A stretch of 64,000 bases of DNA. Origin: Anoplopoma fimbria (lineage: Eukaryota > Chordata > Actinopteri > Perciformes > Anoplopomatidae). Positions within the stretch are counted from its first letter, which is position 1; every line of letters starts with the position of its first letter. Location of the stretch: the NCBI RefSeq assembly GCF_027596085.1, contig NC_072469.1, positions 19,819,281 to 19,883,280 on the forward strand, written 5' to 3'. Shown piece after piece: positions 43,557 through 62,899 of this stretch. The position numbers were made by a program, and so were the translations under genes. The notes beneath the pieces were generated by a model, which saw only the letters and a list, made by a program, of their open reading frames with translations, made no database searches and had not been told where the DNA came from.

Positions 43557-46311
43557 ATGGCGGACTACCGAGAGGCGCCCTTGGCTACTCGGCCAAAAAC
43601 GCTGGACCCCAATGAGTATTTCAACGTCTCGCCGGATCAGCGACGTGCAGAAGAAGGCAGGGCGGCACTGCGGGCGAATCTGAAGAGGCAGTATCAGACG
43701 CAACTCAATAACCCGCACAGACAAGAGCTCATTGTAAGTGGCTAGCTAGCTAGCTAGCAATGTCACCCTTGGAAATGGCTCAGGCTGCTAGCTAGCGTTA
43801 GCATGGCAGTGACCATAAGTCACAGGAACCTAGTTTTACTAGAGTAACGCTCTTTGTATGGGGTTTAGTTTGTCATATGCATGCTGTTGTGTTGCAGGAC
43901 TGGATGGAGTTTATGTTGTTACACTTAGTCAAGTGCTACACTGTTGCCCTATGCAAAATATGGAGTCAATGCACAACAGATATAATTCATAAAGTTCAAT
44001 TCAGTTTATTTTGTATAGAACAGAATCACAAATTACAAATTTGCCTCAGAGGGCTTTACAATCTGTGCACATGTTACATCCTCTGTCCTTCCCTCACATC
44101 CTCTGTCCTTAGACCCTCACCTCCTCTGTCCTTCAGTTTATTTTGTATCAGAATCACAAATTACAAACACCCTCACATCCTCTGTCCTTACACCCTCACA
44201 TCCTCTGTCCTTACACCCTCACCTCCTCTGTCCTTACACCCTCACCTCCTCTGTCCTTACACCCTCACATCCTCTGTCCTTACACCCTCACATCCTCTGT
44301 CCTTACACCCTCACCTCCTCTGTCCTTACACCCTCACCTCCTCTGTCCTTACACCCTCACCTCCTCTGTCCTTACACCCTCACCTCCTCTGTCCTTCCTC
44401 TGTCCTTACACCCTCACCTCCTCTGTCCTTACACCCTCACCTCCTCTGTCCTTACACCCTCACCTCCTCTGTCCTTACACCCTCACCTCCTCTGTCCTTA
44501 CACCCTCACCTCCTCTGTCCTTACACCCTCACCTCCTCTGTCCTTAGACCCTCACCTCCTCTGTCCTTAGACCCTCACCTCCTCTGTCCTTACACCCTCA
44601 CCTCCTCTGTCCTTACACCCTCACCTCCTCTGTCCTTACACCCTCACCTCCTCTGTCCTTACACCCTCACCTCCTCTGTCCTTACACCCTCACCTCCTCT
44701 GTCCTTACACCCTCACATCCTCTGTCCTTACACCCTCACCTCCTCTGTCCTTACACCCTCACATCCTCTGTCCTTACACCCTCACCTCCTCTGTCCTTAC
44801 ACCCTCACATCCTCTGTCCTTACACCCTCACATCCTCTGTCCTTACACCCTCACATCCTCTGTCCTTACACCCTCACATCCTCTGTCCTTACACCCTCAC
44901 CTCCTCTGTCCTTACACCCTCACATCTCTGTCCTTACACCCTCACATCCTCTGTCCTTCCCTCACATTCACAGGAAAAACTCCCCTAAAAAACCCCTTTA
45001 ACAGGGAGAAAAAAGGAAGAAACCTCTGGGAGAACGACAGAGGAGGGATCCTTCTCCCAGGATGGACAGAATGCAATAGATGTCATGTGTACAGAATGAG
45101 CAGCATAACAGTTCTTAGATACAACACATTCAATGTATATGACATAAAGTCAAACATAATGTGAGGTAACGTTAATAGTTACTCACCTGTCCCTTTCAAC
45201 CATGAAACTAAAATGAGCCTCATCCAGACTGCTAAATCAATCAAACTGCAATAAATCATTTTGTAGCCTTCTGTTGTTGTCCACTCTTAATTGACATTTG
45301 CATGGACATATGTCCCAATTCCATTTGACACCAACAGACAATTGACTTTTTCTGAAACTACACAACTCCTCACACAAAACTATTGACTTGAGGCAGACAT
45401 TTTGACTTGTCAAAGTAGGAAAATAACTCTTCTAATAATATTAACAATGACTCAGATTTATCCAATTGTCCCAGTAATCAGTGGGACAGTGAGACAACAT
45501 GCACAATACCAGGACCCTGAAACTATAGCAGCTAAATTGAATTCTGCTTAAATCATTTTTAGCCTATATCAAAAGTACTCAATTGAAAAGGCCTGCCCTG
45601 GCAGAGGGACTCCTCCTGTTTTGCTTCCCCAGAGGTTTCTCCCTTTTATAAATTGTTTTTATTTTACTGTGTTTTCCTAATGAAAAGGCTTTTGGTAATA
45701 GGTTGTTGTATAGACAAAGAGATCCAAACAGCTTTCTAGTGTCATGACATCATACTTACTATATTATTTTATGCTTTTGTCTTTGCTTTAGTAATGTGTA
45801 GTAAACAATAGTTTGACTCTTATCCTTTTCTACACTGCAAATATTCAGCTTACACGATGATCATTAAAATTGATTTGCATACTTCTGTCTCTACAGGAAG
45901 ACCCTGCCCTGACACGCTGGGTGTATGCCCGTGCCAACCCCTACACAACCTTCAGGCCGACATTTAAGACATCTTTGATGGGTGCAATGTTTGGAGTTCT
46001 GCCTCTCTTCGTCCTTTACTACGCCTTCAAGACGGACAGGGTACGAGACAATATGCCCGACCTTTCTCTGTTTGATTACTTATTCACATTTCTGGGCTCC
46101 CTCTTTCTGCTGGAAAACAAAACAAAACTTTCTTCACTAAAACTGATTGACAATCACAATGTACATAAGGGGAAGACGGTGAGGGTGGTACGGCATTGTT
46201 GCCATGGAAACTGTATTAACTCCTCATCTGTTATTGTCTGTTTTACAGGATAGGAAGGAGGATCAGATTAAGGCTGGAACCCGCGAGCGCAAGTTCAATT
46301 TGTCATCATGA
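43557..46311 (+). CDS. ndufb4: NADH:ubiquinone oxidoreductase subunit B4
   Basis: Three coding exons (43557-43733, 45897-46040 and 46249-46311), all phase 0, give 127 residues; the human protein has 129. NDUFB4 is a non-catalytic subunit of the complex I membrane arm in the inner mitochondrial membrane. The exon junctions read [19 protein letters not shown] and [25 protein letters not shown], matching human wording closely (LIENPALLRWAYAR, KTERDRKEKLI). A single hydrophobic helix lies at about residues 86-103 ([18 protein letters not shown]). The start ATG follows the consensus context AATCATGG. The gene is head to head with SPAG16 and tail to tail with HGD. Intron 1 (about 2.2 kb) contains a repeat with a large minisatellite; intron 2 is about 208 bp. 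Confidence 0.95.
43993..45150. mobile_element. Dispersed fish repeat disrupted by a minisatellite
   Basis: The left flank has TTCAATTCAGTTTATTTTGT, CACAAATTACAAATTTGCC and CAGAGGGCTTTACAATCTGT. The right flank has GGAAAAACTCCC, AACAGGGAGAAAAAAGGAAG and GACAGAGGAGGGATCCTTC. I recognise these as the two halves of a non-autonomous element very common in percomorph genomes. The middle has been replaced by the 23-bp array. A short second copy of the left flank is embedded at 44131-44166. Confidence 0.7.
44076..44962. repeat. 23-bp minisatellite, roughly 38 copies
   Basis: The unit is about CTTACACCCTCACCTCCTCTGTC, given here only as its 23-nt length with key words ACCCTCACCTCC and TCTGTCCTT. The main variant is CACATCC instead of CACCTCC, with rare TTAGACC and single deletions. 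As 23 is not a multiple of 3, three units read as a 23-residue Ser/Leu/Pro repeat in every frame, which explains the long chance open frame from 43877 to 45001. Confidence 0.95.
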
Positions 46312-46376
46312 GCTCTGTTGTATAAAGACCTCCTTCGTGTTCCAGTGTTGCTAGTCCGTGTAATTATTATTAACGA

Positions 46377-46382
46377 AATAAA
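46377..46382 (+). terminator. NDUFB4 poly(A) signal
   Basis: AATAAA in ACGAAATAAAATTATATTG, 66 nt after the stop codon. Confidence 0.8.
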
Positions 46383-47003
46383 ATTATATTGTCAAAAACA
46401 GTCATGTGGTTTTGATTGCTGAGCCAAAAGTGGGAAAAATACGTTGTGAATGTGTGCAGAATCAGTACACATTGGAGCAATGAGGCTCACCTCGGAAACA
46501 ACAAGATAGAATTTACATTTTAGTTGTGAGGGGAAACATTGTTGCCGACTATACAATTACCAGCTAAAATCCCTAGCCACATACAATAAAATCTGCATAA
46601 GAAAAGTAATCAAGATACACTTGTCTTCTGTGAGCAGGTCACAGTCTAAAGTGAGGCTATCTACCTTTGGCTAAACAACCACTGTGGCTGTCAGTGACAT
46701 TTGTGTGAAAATGGTAAGTTAAAGATTACTGGCACAAGTACAGAAGACACAAAATGCATAAATGTTCAGCATGACTGACTTGTACTGTTGCATGTACAGA
46801 AACTTAATTTGCAGCCTAGTTGTGATTTGTATTACTAACATGACACAGCAAATCTTTTTAATCTCAATTGTGTAACTTCAATCCTAGTTGTTAACATTTC
46901 TGTTATGTACTTAACAGACATAAACAACATAAAAGAAAGCCCCGTTGCACAAACATTACATTGGTTGTAGTTGTATTTAATGAAGTCACATTACTTTTTT
47001 GTT
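46383..47003. other. Convergent intergenic spacer NDUFB4-HGD
   Basis: About 620 bp of AT-rich DNA between the two poly(A) signals. No gene or repeat recognised. Confidence 0.6.
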
Positions 47004-47009
47004 TTTATT
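47004..47009 (-). terminator. HGD poly(A) signal
   Basis: AATAAA on the minus strand in GTTAAATAAAAAC, about 50 nt beyond the HGD stop codon. Confidence 0.7.
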
Positions 47010-47058
47010 TAACAACTATGTTTGGTTCAATTTTTTTCTTCTGAGTCACTTCGTTCTT

Positions 47059-54509
<7,451 letters not shown>

Positions 54510-54700
54510 TGTGCTGTCTTTTAATAATTTCCTTGCAGATGTTAAAGTGTCTCAGTGGTTAAAATTTAACTCGCAGTCTAACTCTCACTGCTCTCTCTCC
54601 CTTTCTACCAAATTCCAGTGCAGTGCGCGTTTTTGAACTGTGTGGAAAAGGGGGCTGGATCTAGGTTCTTTCTCAATCTGGGTTTAATTAGGCCTTGACA
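54510..54700 (-). promoter_or_regulatory. HGD 5' UTR and promoter region
   Basis: DNA directly upstream of the HGD ATG. I see no convincing TATA box. A TTTAATTA word near 54683 could bind homeodomain or HNF1-type factors, which would suit a liver gene, but the match is weak. Confidence 0.35.
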
Positions 54701-55237
54701 GGCTCCGTGACGCAACAGCAGGGGCTGGAGAGGACGGGGTCGGATGGCCTAAATGTGCGCAAACAAGGACCAGTATCACGACCAAGACAAACAATGACCG
54801 AGATTACGAATACAAACTTTGAGTGCATCATGCAGGTAACAAATAGGAACTATCTAAAACAGTTTTTAAGAGGGAAGAGAAGGACAGACTGTATCTCAGG
54901 TTAGGGTTAGTTGCAGACAACTGAAATCCTCCTAACAACGTTTTAGGCTAATATTGATAAAGGCAGAATAAACTAGGGATGCTAGATTATCATAAACTAA
55001 TATAGATAGTAATACAAACATTAAAGGCATATGCAGGCTTTAAGGAAGAATAAGCAGTCTGTGTAACAGACTGTTAGTCTGTTATAGGGACCTTTTTCAT
55101 GGTCAAATTGTGGTGACCTCATATAGGACTGTTTGTGCAAACAATGGTGTCGTGCACATCCTCACGTCCTGCAAAACAAACATCTAAACTACACAAAAAA
55201 AATCTATTAGTAGAGTGTTCAGTGTATGGCTGCCAAA

Positions 55238-55262
55238 TTTTTTTTTTTTTTTTTTTTTTTTT
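55238..55262. repeat. Poly(T)25 run
   Basis: An unbroken run of 25 T, about 50 bp left of a dispersed repeat. It could be the tail of an element inserted on the minus strand. Confidence 0.95.
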
Positions 55263-55310
55263 ACATGAGAGTTTTTTCTTAAGACTAACTTACTGTGTGA
55301 AAAAGAGTTT

Positions 55311-55665
55311 TAAAGTTGCAATGGGCAGGATTTGGCGGCACCTAGCACTGAGGTTGCAGATTGCCACCGACTGAAACTTCTCCCGCCTGCCATGAAGGAG
55401 TACTACTGTGGTCATACCAAAGACGTGAAAACCCAATGGCTCTATCTAGAGCCAGTGTTTGGTTTGTCCGTTCTGGGCTACTGTAGAAACATGGTTGCTG
55501 GTTCTGTAAAGAGCTCCATGTGTAGAGATAAACAGCTACATTCCAAGGTCAAGAAATTCTCATTTTCAGGTGATTATACACAAAATAAAACATACTTATA
55601 AATATCATATTCAATTTCTGCCAATAGACACCCCTTAATGTTACAAAATGTTCCTATAAGTGATA
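55311..55665 (+). mobile_element. Common teleost dispersed repeat
   Basis: It begins with TTGCAATGGGCAGGATTTGG, continues with CACCTAGCACTGAGGTTGCA and CTGAAACTTCTCCCGCCTGC, and ends with CTGCCAATAGACACCCCTTA. I have seen this order in many percomorph genes. It is non-coding, and the 79- and 89-codon open frames across it are chance. Confidence 0.6.
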
Positions 55666-55949
55666 ACATTGGAGTCAAACGTTCCACCAACCTGAACGCT
55701 GGGGCCACCATCTCTTCTGATGTATGATCTATGGTTTATCAAGTTGCCCTTAATTTCATCATGCTTAACACATGCTGAGTTACTGTTTTATTTAAAGTGA
55801 GTTATCATTCCTGTACAGCTGCATGATTAATTGGCTTCTCACAAAACCTGCATAATACCGGGCATAACCTCTGCATGCTACAGCGAGCAAATCATTCCTG
55901 ATATGAACAACAGCAGAAGGCCCCCCAAAAAGCCTATACATTGCTTTAC

Positions 55950-56500
55950 GCCAAATATATTCGGTTCATTTCGTGAAATAGATGGTCAAACGAGGGGTAC
56001 CTAATGTCCCCCGTGCAGCATGTAGCCTATCAAAAAGAATCAATTTCGTCTCTCTCTTGCCTCGCTTCCCCTCTTGTCTATTTCTTTTCTTTTTGGGAGG
56101 TGTCGGGGAAGGGTAAATGATGGCAATTCTCATAGCGAGGCGCAAATAAACTCGCCGCAGCAGAAGTAACTGTTCTCCGGCGAGGCGTGCAGTCAGGCCC
56201 GGGCCCCCTGCTGGCATCCAGTCAGGGTGCTGTGCCAAAGACGAGAAAGCCCAATGGCAGGAAAATATCACGTCCCAGTCTCCGGAAATTGATCTGCTCC
56301 TTGTACGGAGAAAGAAAATGAGCGATTTTAATTTCATCCCCGAGTCTGATGATAGAATTCTAGAGTATTTGGGTCCAATCCGGATGGTGCCTGTGTGTTT
56401 TAAGAGAGGCAGGAATAGCTGGAGACGGGAAAGAGGAGGCTGCTGTTGCCTACTGACAGTTATATCTATGCATGCGTAAGTGGGCCATAAATGCTTTGTT
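55950..56500. other. Candidate conserved noncoding block A
   Basis: Unique, moderately GC-rich DNA without simple repeats. It includes AGCGATTTTAATTTCATC and GGAAATTGATCTGCTCC and lies between a dispersed repeat and a CA array. The texture (CpG kept, homeodomain-like TAAT words) resembles vertebrate enhancers. A 196-codon minus-strand open frame crosses it but shows no domain. Confidence 0.35.
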
Positions 56501-56591
56501 ATTAGATGCCTGCTGAACTCAATGGCGTGATGGTAAATGGAACACTCACCTGGCACAGTCTATCCCCATATGCATAAACAAGCAATCTCTT

Positions 56592-56721
<130 letters not shown>

Positions 56722-57952
56722 TTACAAGCCTATTCTGTGATGTGATGACATATTTAGCCTTTCACAGCACATGCAAGTGCACAGACTCTCATACCTACTT
56801 CTACGCTGACCTCATTTAAAGGGTAATTTCGCCTAAAACATACACAAAAAAAACATTGTATCCCACCTATCCCACGTGACATCTAGCCACGGAGATTGTT
56901 TCGGTTTGTGTGGCTGAAGTTTTCAGATATCTGCGTTAAAGACTTTTGCCACCACCTAAATACAATGCACATTAAAAGAATTGTGTTACTGTCAAATCAT
57001 CAAAATAATCTATGTCCTAGTTAGACGAGGCAGACCTCCCTGTGAGCTGTTTCCATTAGGGTGAAGCGCATTTTGATGCTTTGAGCACTACAAACATAAT
57101 TCCATTGTATCGGAGTAGTGGCAAAAATCAAAAGAATCTCAGAAAAACACAGAAAACCTCAACCATGTGAATCTAAATCAAAAATTGATCTTATGGCATG
57201 TTTTCCTTATGGTGTTAATTTCAGTGAATTGATTGTTTAAGGCCTGAGGCTTCTAGCATGCACTGTAGCTTTTGCAATGCCACCTATACAGTCTACTTTA
57301 CAAGTGGTTAAAAAATGCTTTTAGCAGAGCGGGAGCAGTGCATTGTACTGTGTACTTTTGATTAAATTAATCAGGCAGTAGCAAGTAGCAACAACTAATT
57401 AATGTGCTTACACACTTTCCTGCTCTTGATTCTCTACAGTGATGGGATTCGTTCAACTTCTCTTTATTCTTCTTTCAAGCAGGGAGAGAAGCAGCTGTCA
57501 GATATGCTCTTTTTTTTGACACAAAGCAAAACAAATCTTCACACGGTATAGATAGGTTTTGAATCTACACAAAACATGAAATTGAGTCTTTTGTTAGCCA
57601 GCTGATACCACACGAAATTCAACCATCATTGCGAACCACATCAGCAATTTAATAAAATTGCAACAATGCGATTTGTTCTTATCGGCTACATCTCTGTATT
57701 CTGTAGAGTTGCTATAGCGACGTAAAAGTGGCTCAATATGGTCATTTATTTAAGCCTAACTTTGTGAAGGACACACGTGCGCATGACATCTGAGTTCCAC
57801 CTGGCCTTGTCTTGTGTATCACTGGTATTTAACTGCTGTATTTGGATGTCACATCTTACGAGAAATAGCTTGGATTCTTGTATTTTGTAATTACAGCCCT
57901 GTTACACACCATTGCAGCTTAATGTTAAATGACTCCTGACATGAGCCATCCG

Positions 57953-58078
<126 letters not shown>

Positions 58079-58140
58079 TTGACAGCTCCATTTAACGCTG
58101 ATTAGATTTGCAAGGACATGCAGTATACCCTCTCTGTCTC

Positions 58141-58440
58141 TCCCCGAGTGGGTTGAGTATCTCCTGAATCCTATCTATCGCGGTAATGTTATGCAAATGG
58201 TTTAATATGAAGATAAAAGACTGTTGCAGCGTGCGGCGCTCTCCTGGTTCACAGCCTCGAGTTTCCAGGACGATAGCTCTAACGAGGAGGGCACTATTTG
58301 GGAGTCATTAAATGATGGCCTTCCTGACATGCACCCGCTCACCACCACCGCCACCCCGGCTTGCGGTGGCCATTAAAGCGGCTCACACCCACACCAAGAC
58401 ACGCGCTACAGACGCCTTTTAGCACCGGCTCCCAGTTTCT
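58141..58440. promoter_or_regulatory. Candidate conserved noncoding block B
   Basis: A unique GC-richer block with a perfect octamer ATGCAAAT (58191-58198), AGTCATTAAATGATGG and GGTGGCCATTAAAGCGGC. Octamer plus TAAT/CATTAAA words are typical of developmental enhancers. Conservation cannot be tested here. Confidence 0.35.
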
Positions 58441-60544
58441 TACACATCACAGTGTCACAGAATAGAAAATTACACTCTCCTCCCACAGAGAAAATTGCTT
58501 TGGAATTGCTTGGTTATAAAGATGTGCCTTAAAGAGAGGGGGGTGCATGCAATAATAAAAAAAGGACACACACAAACACAATTACTTAAGCACACTGAGG
58601 ACAATTCTTACAAGTTAATCAGAGGATTTACCAATTATTGATGTCAAAAGGATTTTGTTGTGTATCTGTGTGTGGCTTATGCTTATGTACCGCATGTGTT
58701 TGTCTTTGCATTCAAGGTATTTAGTATGAATTATACTAGAACATATACAGTACACATGAAAAGCCATCTCCAAATGAGTCGCTGCTTTCTACACAGCCAC
58801 AGACGAGGTATTAAACAAAACAAGACGTGGTAATAGCCACAGACAGTAGGGCCGATGTGAGAAAAACATATTGTAATGCACCGGAGCAGAGACACAAGCG
58901 GAGAATTGAAGACAACAAGGTGAAAGGTGTATCAGCATCAAGAGACAGGAGAGGCGTGCCGGAGATAGAAGGGAGAAAATACAAAGTGGAAAATAGTAGA
59001 GAAGACAGAAAGAAGGAGAAAAAAAGAAGAGTCAGAAAGGACAAAGAAGGAGACGAGTGGAGGACACGTTTTTGAGATTGGTCCCCTTTCAGTGAGTGTC
59101 CTCTGTTAGCGGATTAAAAAGAGCAAAATGACACAGGTAGCAAAAACATGTCCAGAGCTCTATATTATCCAACAGAGCCAAAATGCAGTAACTAAATGTT
59201 CGATAAAAAATTGAAGAATGGCAACATCAGCGAAATGTCGTATTTCTGTGAAAAATAGCTTTTTTAATTTGCAGTAATTACAAAACAGACCTAAAAACAA
59301 GGGAGCACTCAGTTAATACACTCTGGTTTGTTGCACTTAATGGACACAGAAAGACACTTAACAAGACCGCTAAAGCCATAGAGCTGTTTTTTTCTATTTA
59401 TAACTGATATCTGTAAATTTAGATTGTATTGACCGAGTAGTAGAGGTGAAATGCTGCCCCCTATTTATTTGGAGCATGTTGCCAGGTATTCCACATGGCA
59501 ACTTAAAGATTGTCAGAAGGGTGCAGTGTCATTTTTTTAGGTATTGTCTAGGTGTATGGTAATGACTTTTTGTGTGAAATAAGCAGATTAAATGAAGGTA
59601 ATTAAACCTTTGTATGGCCAGCCTTTGTAGGACAGGAAATTGTTGTAATTGTTTCTAAATGTCAATAATGCCAACTGTATTTATGGTGCATGAAGGAGAT
59701 ACGGATCAGTAATAGTTGGAGACTCAGATGATAATCTATGGTCACTGCAATATTATGGTATCCACGCCATGCAAGCATCCAAAAACAAAGCAATTCTAGC
59801 GGTATGTTCAAAAACCTGGACTGAGTTGGGAATATGCATGCATGGTTCAATAAATTTGTATTCACCTCTGCAAACCTGTTACCCCTCTATATGAGCTATG
59901 CAGTGGCATGCTGTAGTTAACATGAAACACCCTGTGAGCAGGTAATGAGGCGCACTGAGCCACATATTTCCGGCCATAAGGATATTCTGTCACACTGTCT
60001 GTGGACCCGGCCCAGCAACACATCAGACACCTCATCTCAAATAGAATTAGCTCCCTGGACAGAACCAAAATGACAGTGGCAGGAAGCGTAATGGCATTGT
60101 GGTGCTGGTGGTGTTTTTCCTTGTAGGGGAAGCAAAGGGCAGGATTGTGTATCAGTCCTGACACTTAGTGTGGTGCCAGTTATACCATTCACCCCTCCCT
60201 CTGGAGTGTGTGGACAGGTAGTGAGGATGCCTCCTCTAAATCTGCGGTTTAGCCGGGTAGTTCTGAGGGGTGGTGTGAGACGTGAAGAGGGAGACTTGAG
60301 GTGAATGGTCTTTCGGACAAGGAATGAGTGTGTTCAACAGCACACAACGAGGAGGGTGTGTTTATATCTGTGTGGTTTTCTTGTCCAAGTGTGTGACTGA
60401 TCTTATATCAATCTGAGAACGCTTGTGTTTGAGCTTCTCAGTCTTTGTGTGTGAGCACGAGCATGTCTCTTGTCGCTGTGTATGTACGTGTATACATGCG
60501 TCTGTCCCCAGCACCATCATTAGGTCGTAGGCAGTCCCAGTGTT

Positions 60545-60564
60545 GGGGGGGGGGGGGGGGGGGG
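60545..60564. repeat. G20 homopolymer
   Basis: An unbroken run of 20 G. It can form G-quadruplexes and is prone to sequencing length error. Confidence 0.9.
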
Positions 60565-60804
60565 CTTAGCTTGACTGCTCCTGCGGCCTCTCAGGCCAAT
60601 TTAGGGGGAGAAAAGCACTTCGATCCTGGCCTGCAAGTCTGAGGGTCCCCAGCGGGAGGCAGCGCAGCCCTGCAATCTATATTGGATTTATTCCTTTCCC
60701 ATCTACAGGCCCCACACACCCCACAGAGAGGAAGTCTCAGCTGCACTCACTCTGTCCCCTAAGACAATATGTTATGGTACACACATGAGTACACATAATC
60801 GTGT

Positions 60805-60912
<108 letters not shown>

Positions 60913-61189
60913 GGGAGTAGACAGACCTAGTCTATCTTCAAGGCACACTCCCACACAGCAAGGAAGTTATAACGGCACACTTTCTGTCCCTGTGGGAGTT
61001 GCACCGGGGTCAAGGTATACTGAGATTTGCGGGAGACAGACATACAGAGAGAATCATCCAAGCTATTGACACAGTGAGTTATTTGAGGCTGACCATTGTT
61101 TCTCTCATGGAAAAATATTGTTCAGATTTATAAAAAAAAAAGGCCAGGGTGTAAAATGCATTTTTCTTTTTATTATTATCACATTAAAG

Positions 61190-61500
61190 CAAGAAAAAAG
61201 AATTTACATAAAACTCAGACAAGGTCAGGGAGGAACGAGGTTCTTAATTTAGTCTAATCAACTGTCATTTGCATCGCGCCATTTGCGCAAGGTATTGCCA
61301 CTAACTGAATAAATGGACTTCTTCAGACTCGAGGGGGGGCACTCCGCTTTTGATAAGCTGGCAACATAACTGATTTGCATATATTACTTTGATTATCTCA
61401 TTACTAGGATGATTCTTGCGGAATTTTTTGACACTCGCGCAATCGAATTAAAATGAAGGCACGCAATCAATAAAAGGGCAACGCGACTGTGAAAACACAC
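61190..61500. promoter_or_regulatory. Candidate conserved noncoding block C with paired octamers
   Basis: It contains two perfect POU octamers ATTTGCAT (61267-61274 and 61373-61380), a TTAATTTAGTCTAATCAACT stretch, and CAATCAATAAAA (61464-61475), which resembles PBX/HOX sites. No simple repeats, no coding frame. Confidence 0.45.
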
Positions 61501-61529
61501 GGCGCACCATGCTTGTATGGTCAACCAGC

Positions 61530-61580
61530 GACGATGATGACGATGATGATGATGGTCATGATGATGATGATGATGATGAT
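61530..61580. repeat. (GAT)n trinucleotide repeat
   Basis: About 17 GAT/GAC triplets with one GGTCAT interruption. In one frame it reads as an Asp run. Confidence 0.93.
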
Positions 61581-61589
61581 CTCTTCAGC

Positions 61590-62090
61590 TCTCGGGCTCT
61601 TGATTTCTGTGATCAAAGCAGTAATCAGTGGAGACAATGGGGGCCGCTAAATTGCTGCTCTCCTGTGGGTGACCTATCCACCTGCTATGAATCCAAGAGT
61701 GGCCCGCAGGCGGCTCATGTCCCCGCAATCGATAATAGCGCTCATATCTTACCTGCGACTCAAAACCCCATCTGTGGGGTGATGAAATCATGCGTAAAGA
61801 CGCGCAGGCCTGGGATCATTTTCACCAAGTATAGCCACAATAACTTGGTGTACATTGTAGGCAACAGGTATACGGGCGTGAGGGCCATCAGTCCAGTTGA
61901 GCTCCAAGAAGGTTTGGGCAGGTATCATCATGTCACCAAAAAACAAAACCCTCAATTGAGTGATCTCAAATATAAAATGTTTGATTCTTTGTGGCTTAAC
62001 ATTCTGCATGACTTTCTTTGTGTGTCTTATGACAAGTGGCTGATTTGTTGCCATACACACTTTTGTGTGAGGGAAGACGATGTGGAGACT
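61590..62090. promoter_or_regulatory. Candidate conserved noncoding block D
   Basis: Unique DNA with CpG retained, CCGCAATCGATAATAGCG, ATGAAATCATGCG, and an 8-bp inverted repeat CACCAAGT (61823-61830) / ACTTGGTG (61843-61850) with a 12-nt spacer. It is open on the plus strand for 199 codons together with the GAT repeat, but with no domain, start context or splice support. Confidence 0.4.
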
Positions 62091-62279
62091 CCTTCTCCCC
62101 TCTTCTAATAGACTCTCTGTCGTCTGCACTAACCGGGAGCAAAGGCACACGTCCACGGTTTAAAGTCGTGATGTAAATAATTATAGGTCTTGAAATTGAT
62201 TTCCTTACGACCTTCTCGAGCAAACGAGGCCTTCGAACCCCCCCAACCACCCCAAAAAAAGAAAACTACTTCTGTTGAA

Positions 62280-62560
62280 GCATTAAGTCATTAATTATTT
62301 TCCTTACATAAGGACAAATTATCGAGTCAGTTGAACGAAATTAGAACCCTTTGTTTCTGATCAGACCGCATTACTGCTGGAGATTAGGGATGATGGCTGC
62401 GTGCGCGCTCCTTTGTTGTTTCCATCATCGCCTGTCGCTCTGAACTCGCGCTAACAAAGTCATTAAATTGACTCCCTCTCGCTCTCATTATGCGGGCTGT
62501 TAATAACCGCTAATTAACTTTGCTTACGCGCGCCTTAAAAGCCCCCCCCAACACTCTCTT
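62280..62560. promoter_or_regulatory. Candidate conserved noncoding block E
   Basis: It has TAATTA homeodomain cores at 62292-62297 and 62511-62516, several ATTA/TTAAT words, CCTTTGTT (SOX-like), and GCGCGC islands. It is unique and non-coding in appearance. Confidence 0.4.
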
Positions 62561-62636
62561 CCTCTCTCTCCCTCCCTCCTTTCCTCCCTTTCTTTCTTGG
62601 CCTCTCGAGCAGAGCAAGTGTCCAATTATGTCAGAA

Positions 62637-62692
62637 CGCGAGGATGGATGGAGGATGGAGGATGGATGGAGGATGGAGGATGGAGATGATGC
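62637..62692. repeat. GGAT/GGAG short tandem repeat
   Basis: An irregular array of GATGGATGGAG-type units. Confidence 0.85.
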
Positions 62693-62899
62693 TCGTTAGA
62701 GGACCAGTATTTGCACATGTTGCGTATATAGAGACTTACATGTAGGTATGAAAGAAAACTGATAGCTGAATAAATAGGATAACTGATCCTTGAATGGATG
62801 TGTGGGTTCTACTTTCATTGAAAAGACATAATCATGTTGTGCAATAAGAGGGAAAAAGAAGAGTTTCATCAGAATATCTGTCTTTACGTTATTACAACT

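Noticed and set aside
42969..43745. 258-codon plus-strand open frame running into NDUFB4
   Set aside because: Its first two thirds are the antisense of the SPAG16 exon; NDUFB4 starts at the ATG at 43557, where the homology begins.
44076..44962. Regular short repeats that could suggest a CRISPR array
   Set aside because: The units are directly adjacent with no unique spacers, and this is a fish genome; it is a minisatellite.
43877..45001. 374-codon plus-strand open frame
   Set aside because: It is produced by the 23-bp minisatellite, which reads open in all three phases; no start context, domain or splice support.
61509..62108. 199-codon plus-strand open frame starting with an Asp run
   Set aside because: The Asp run is a GAT microsatellite; the rest has no domain or splice support and looks like noncoding DNA.
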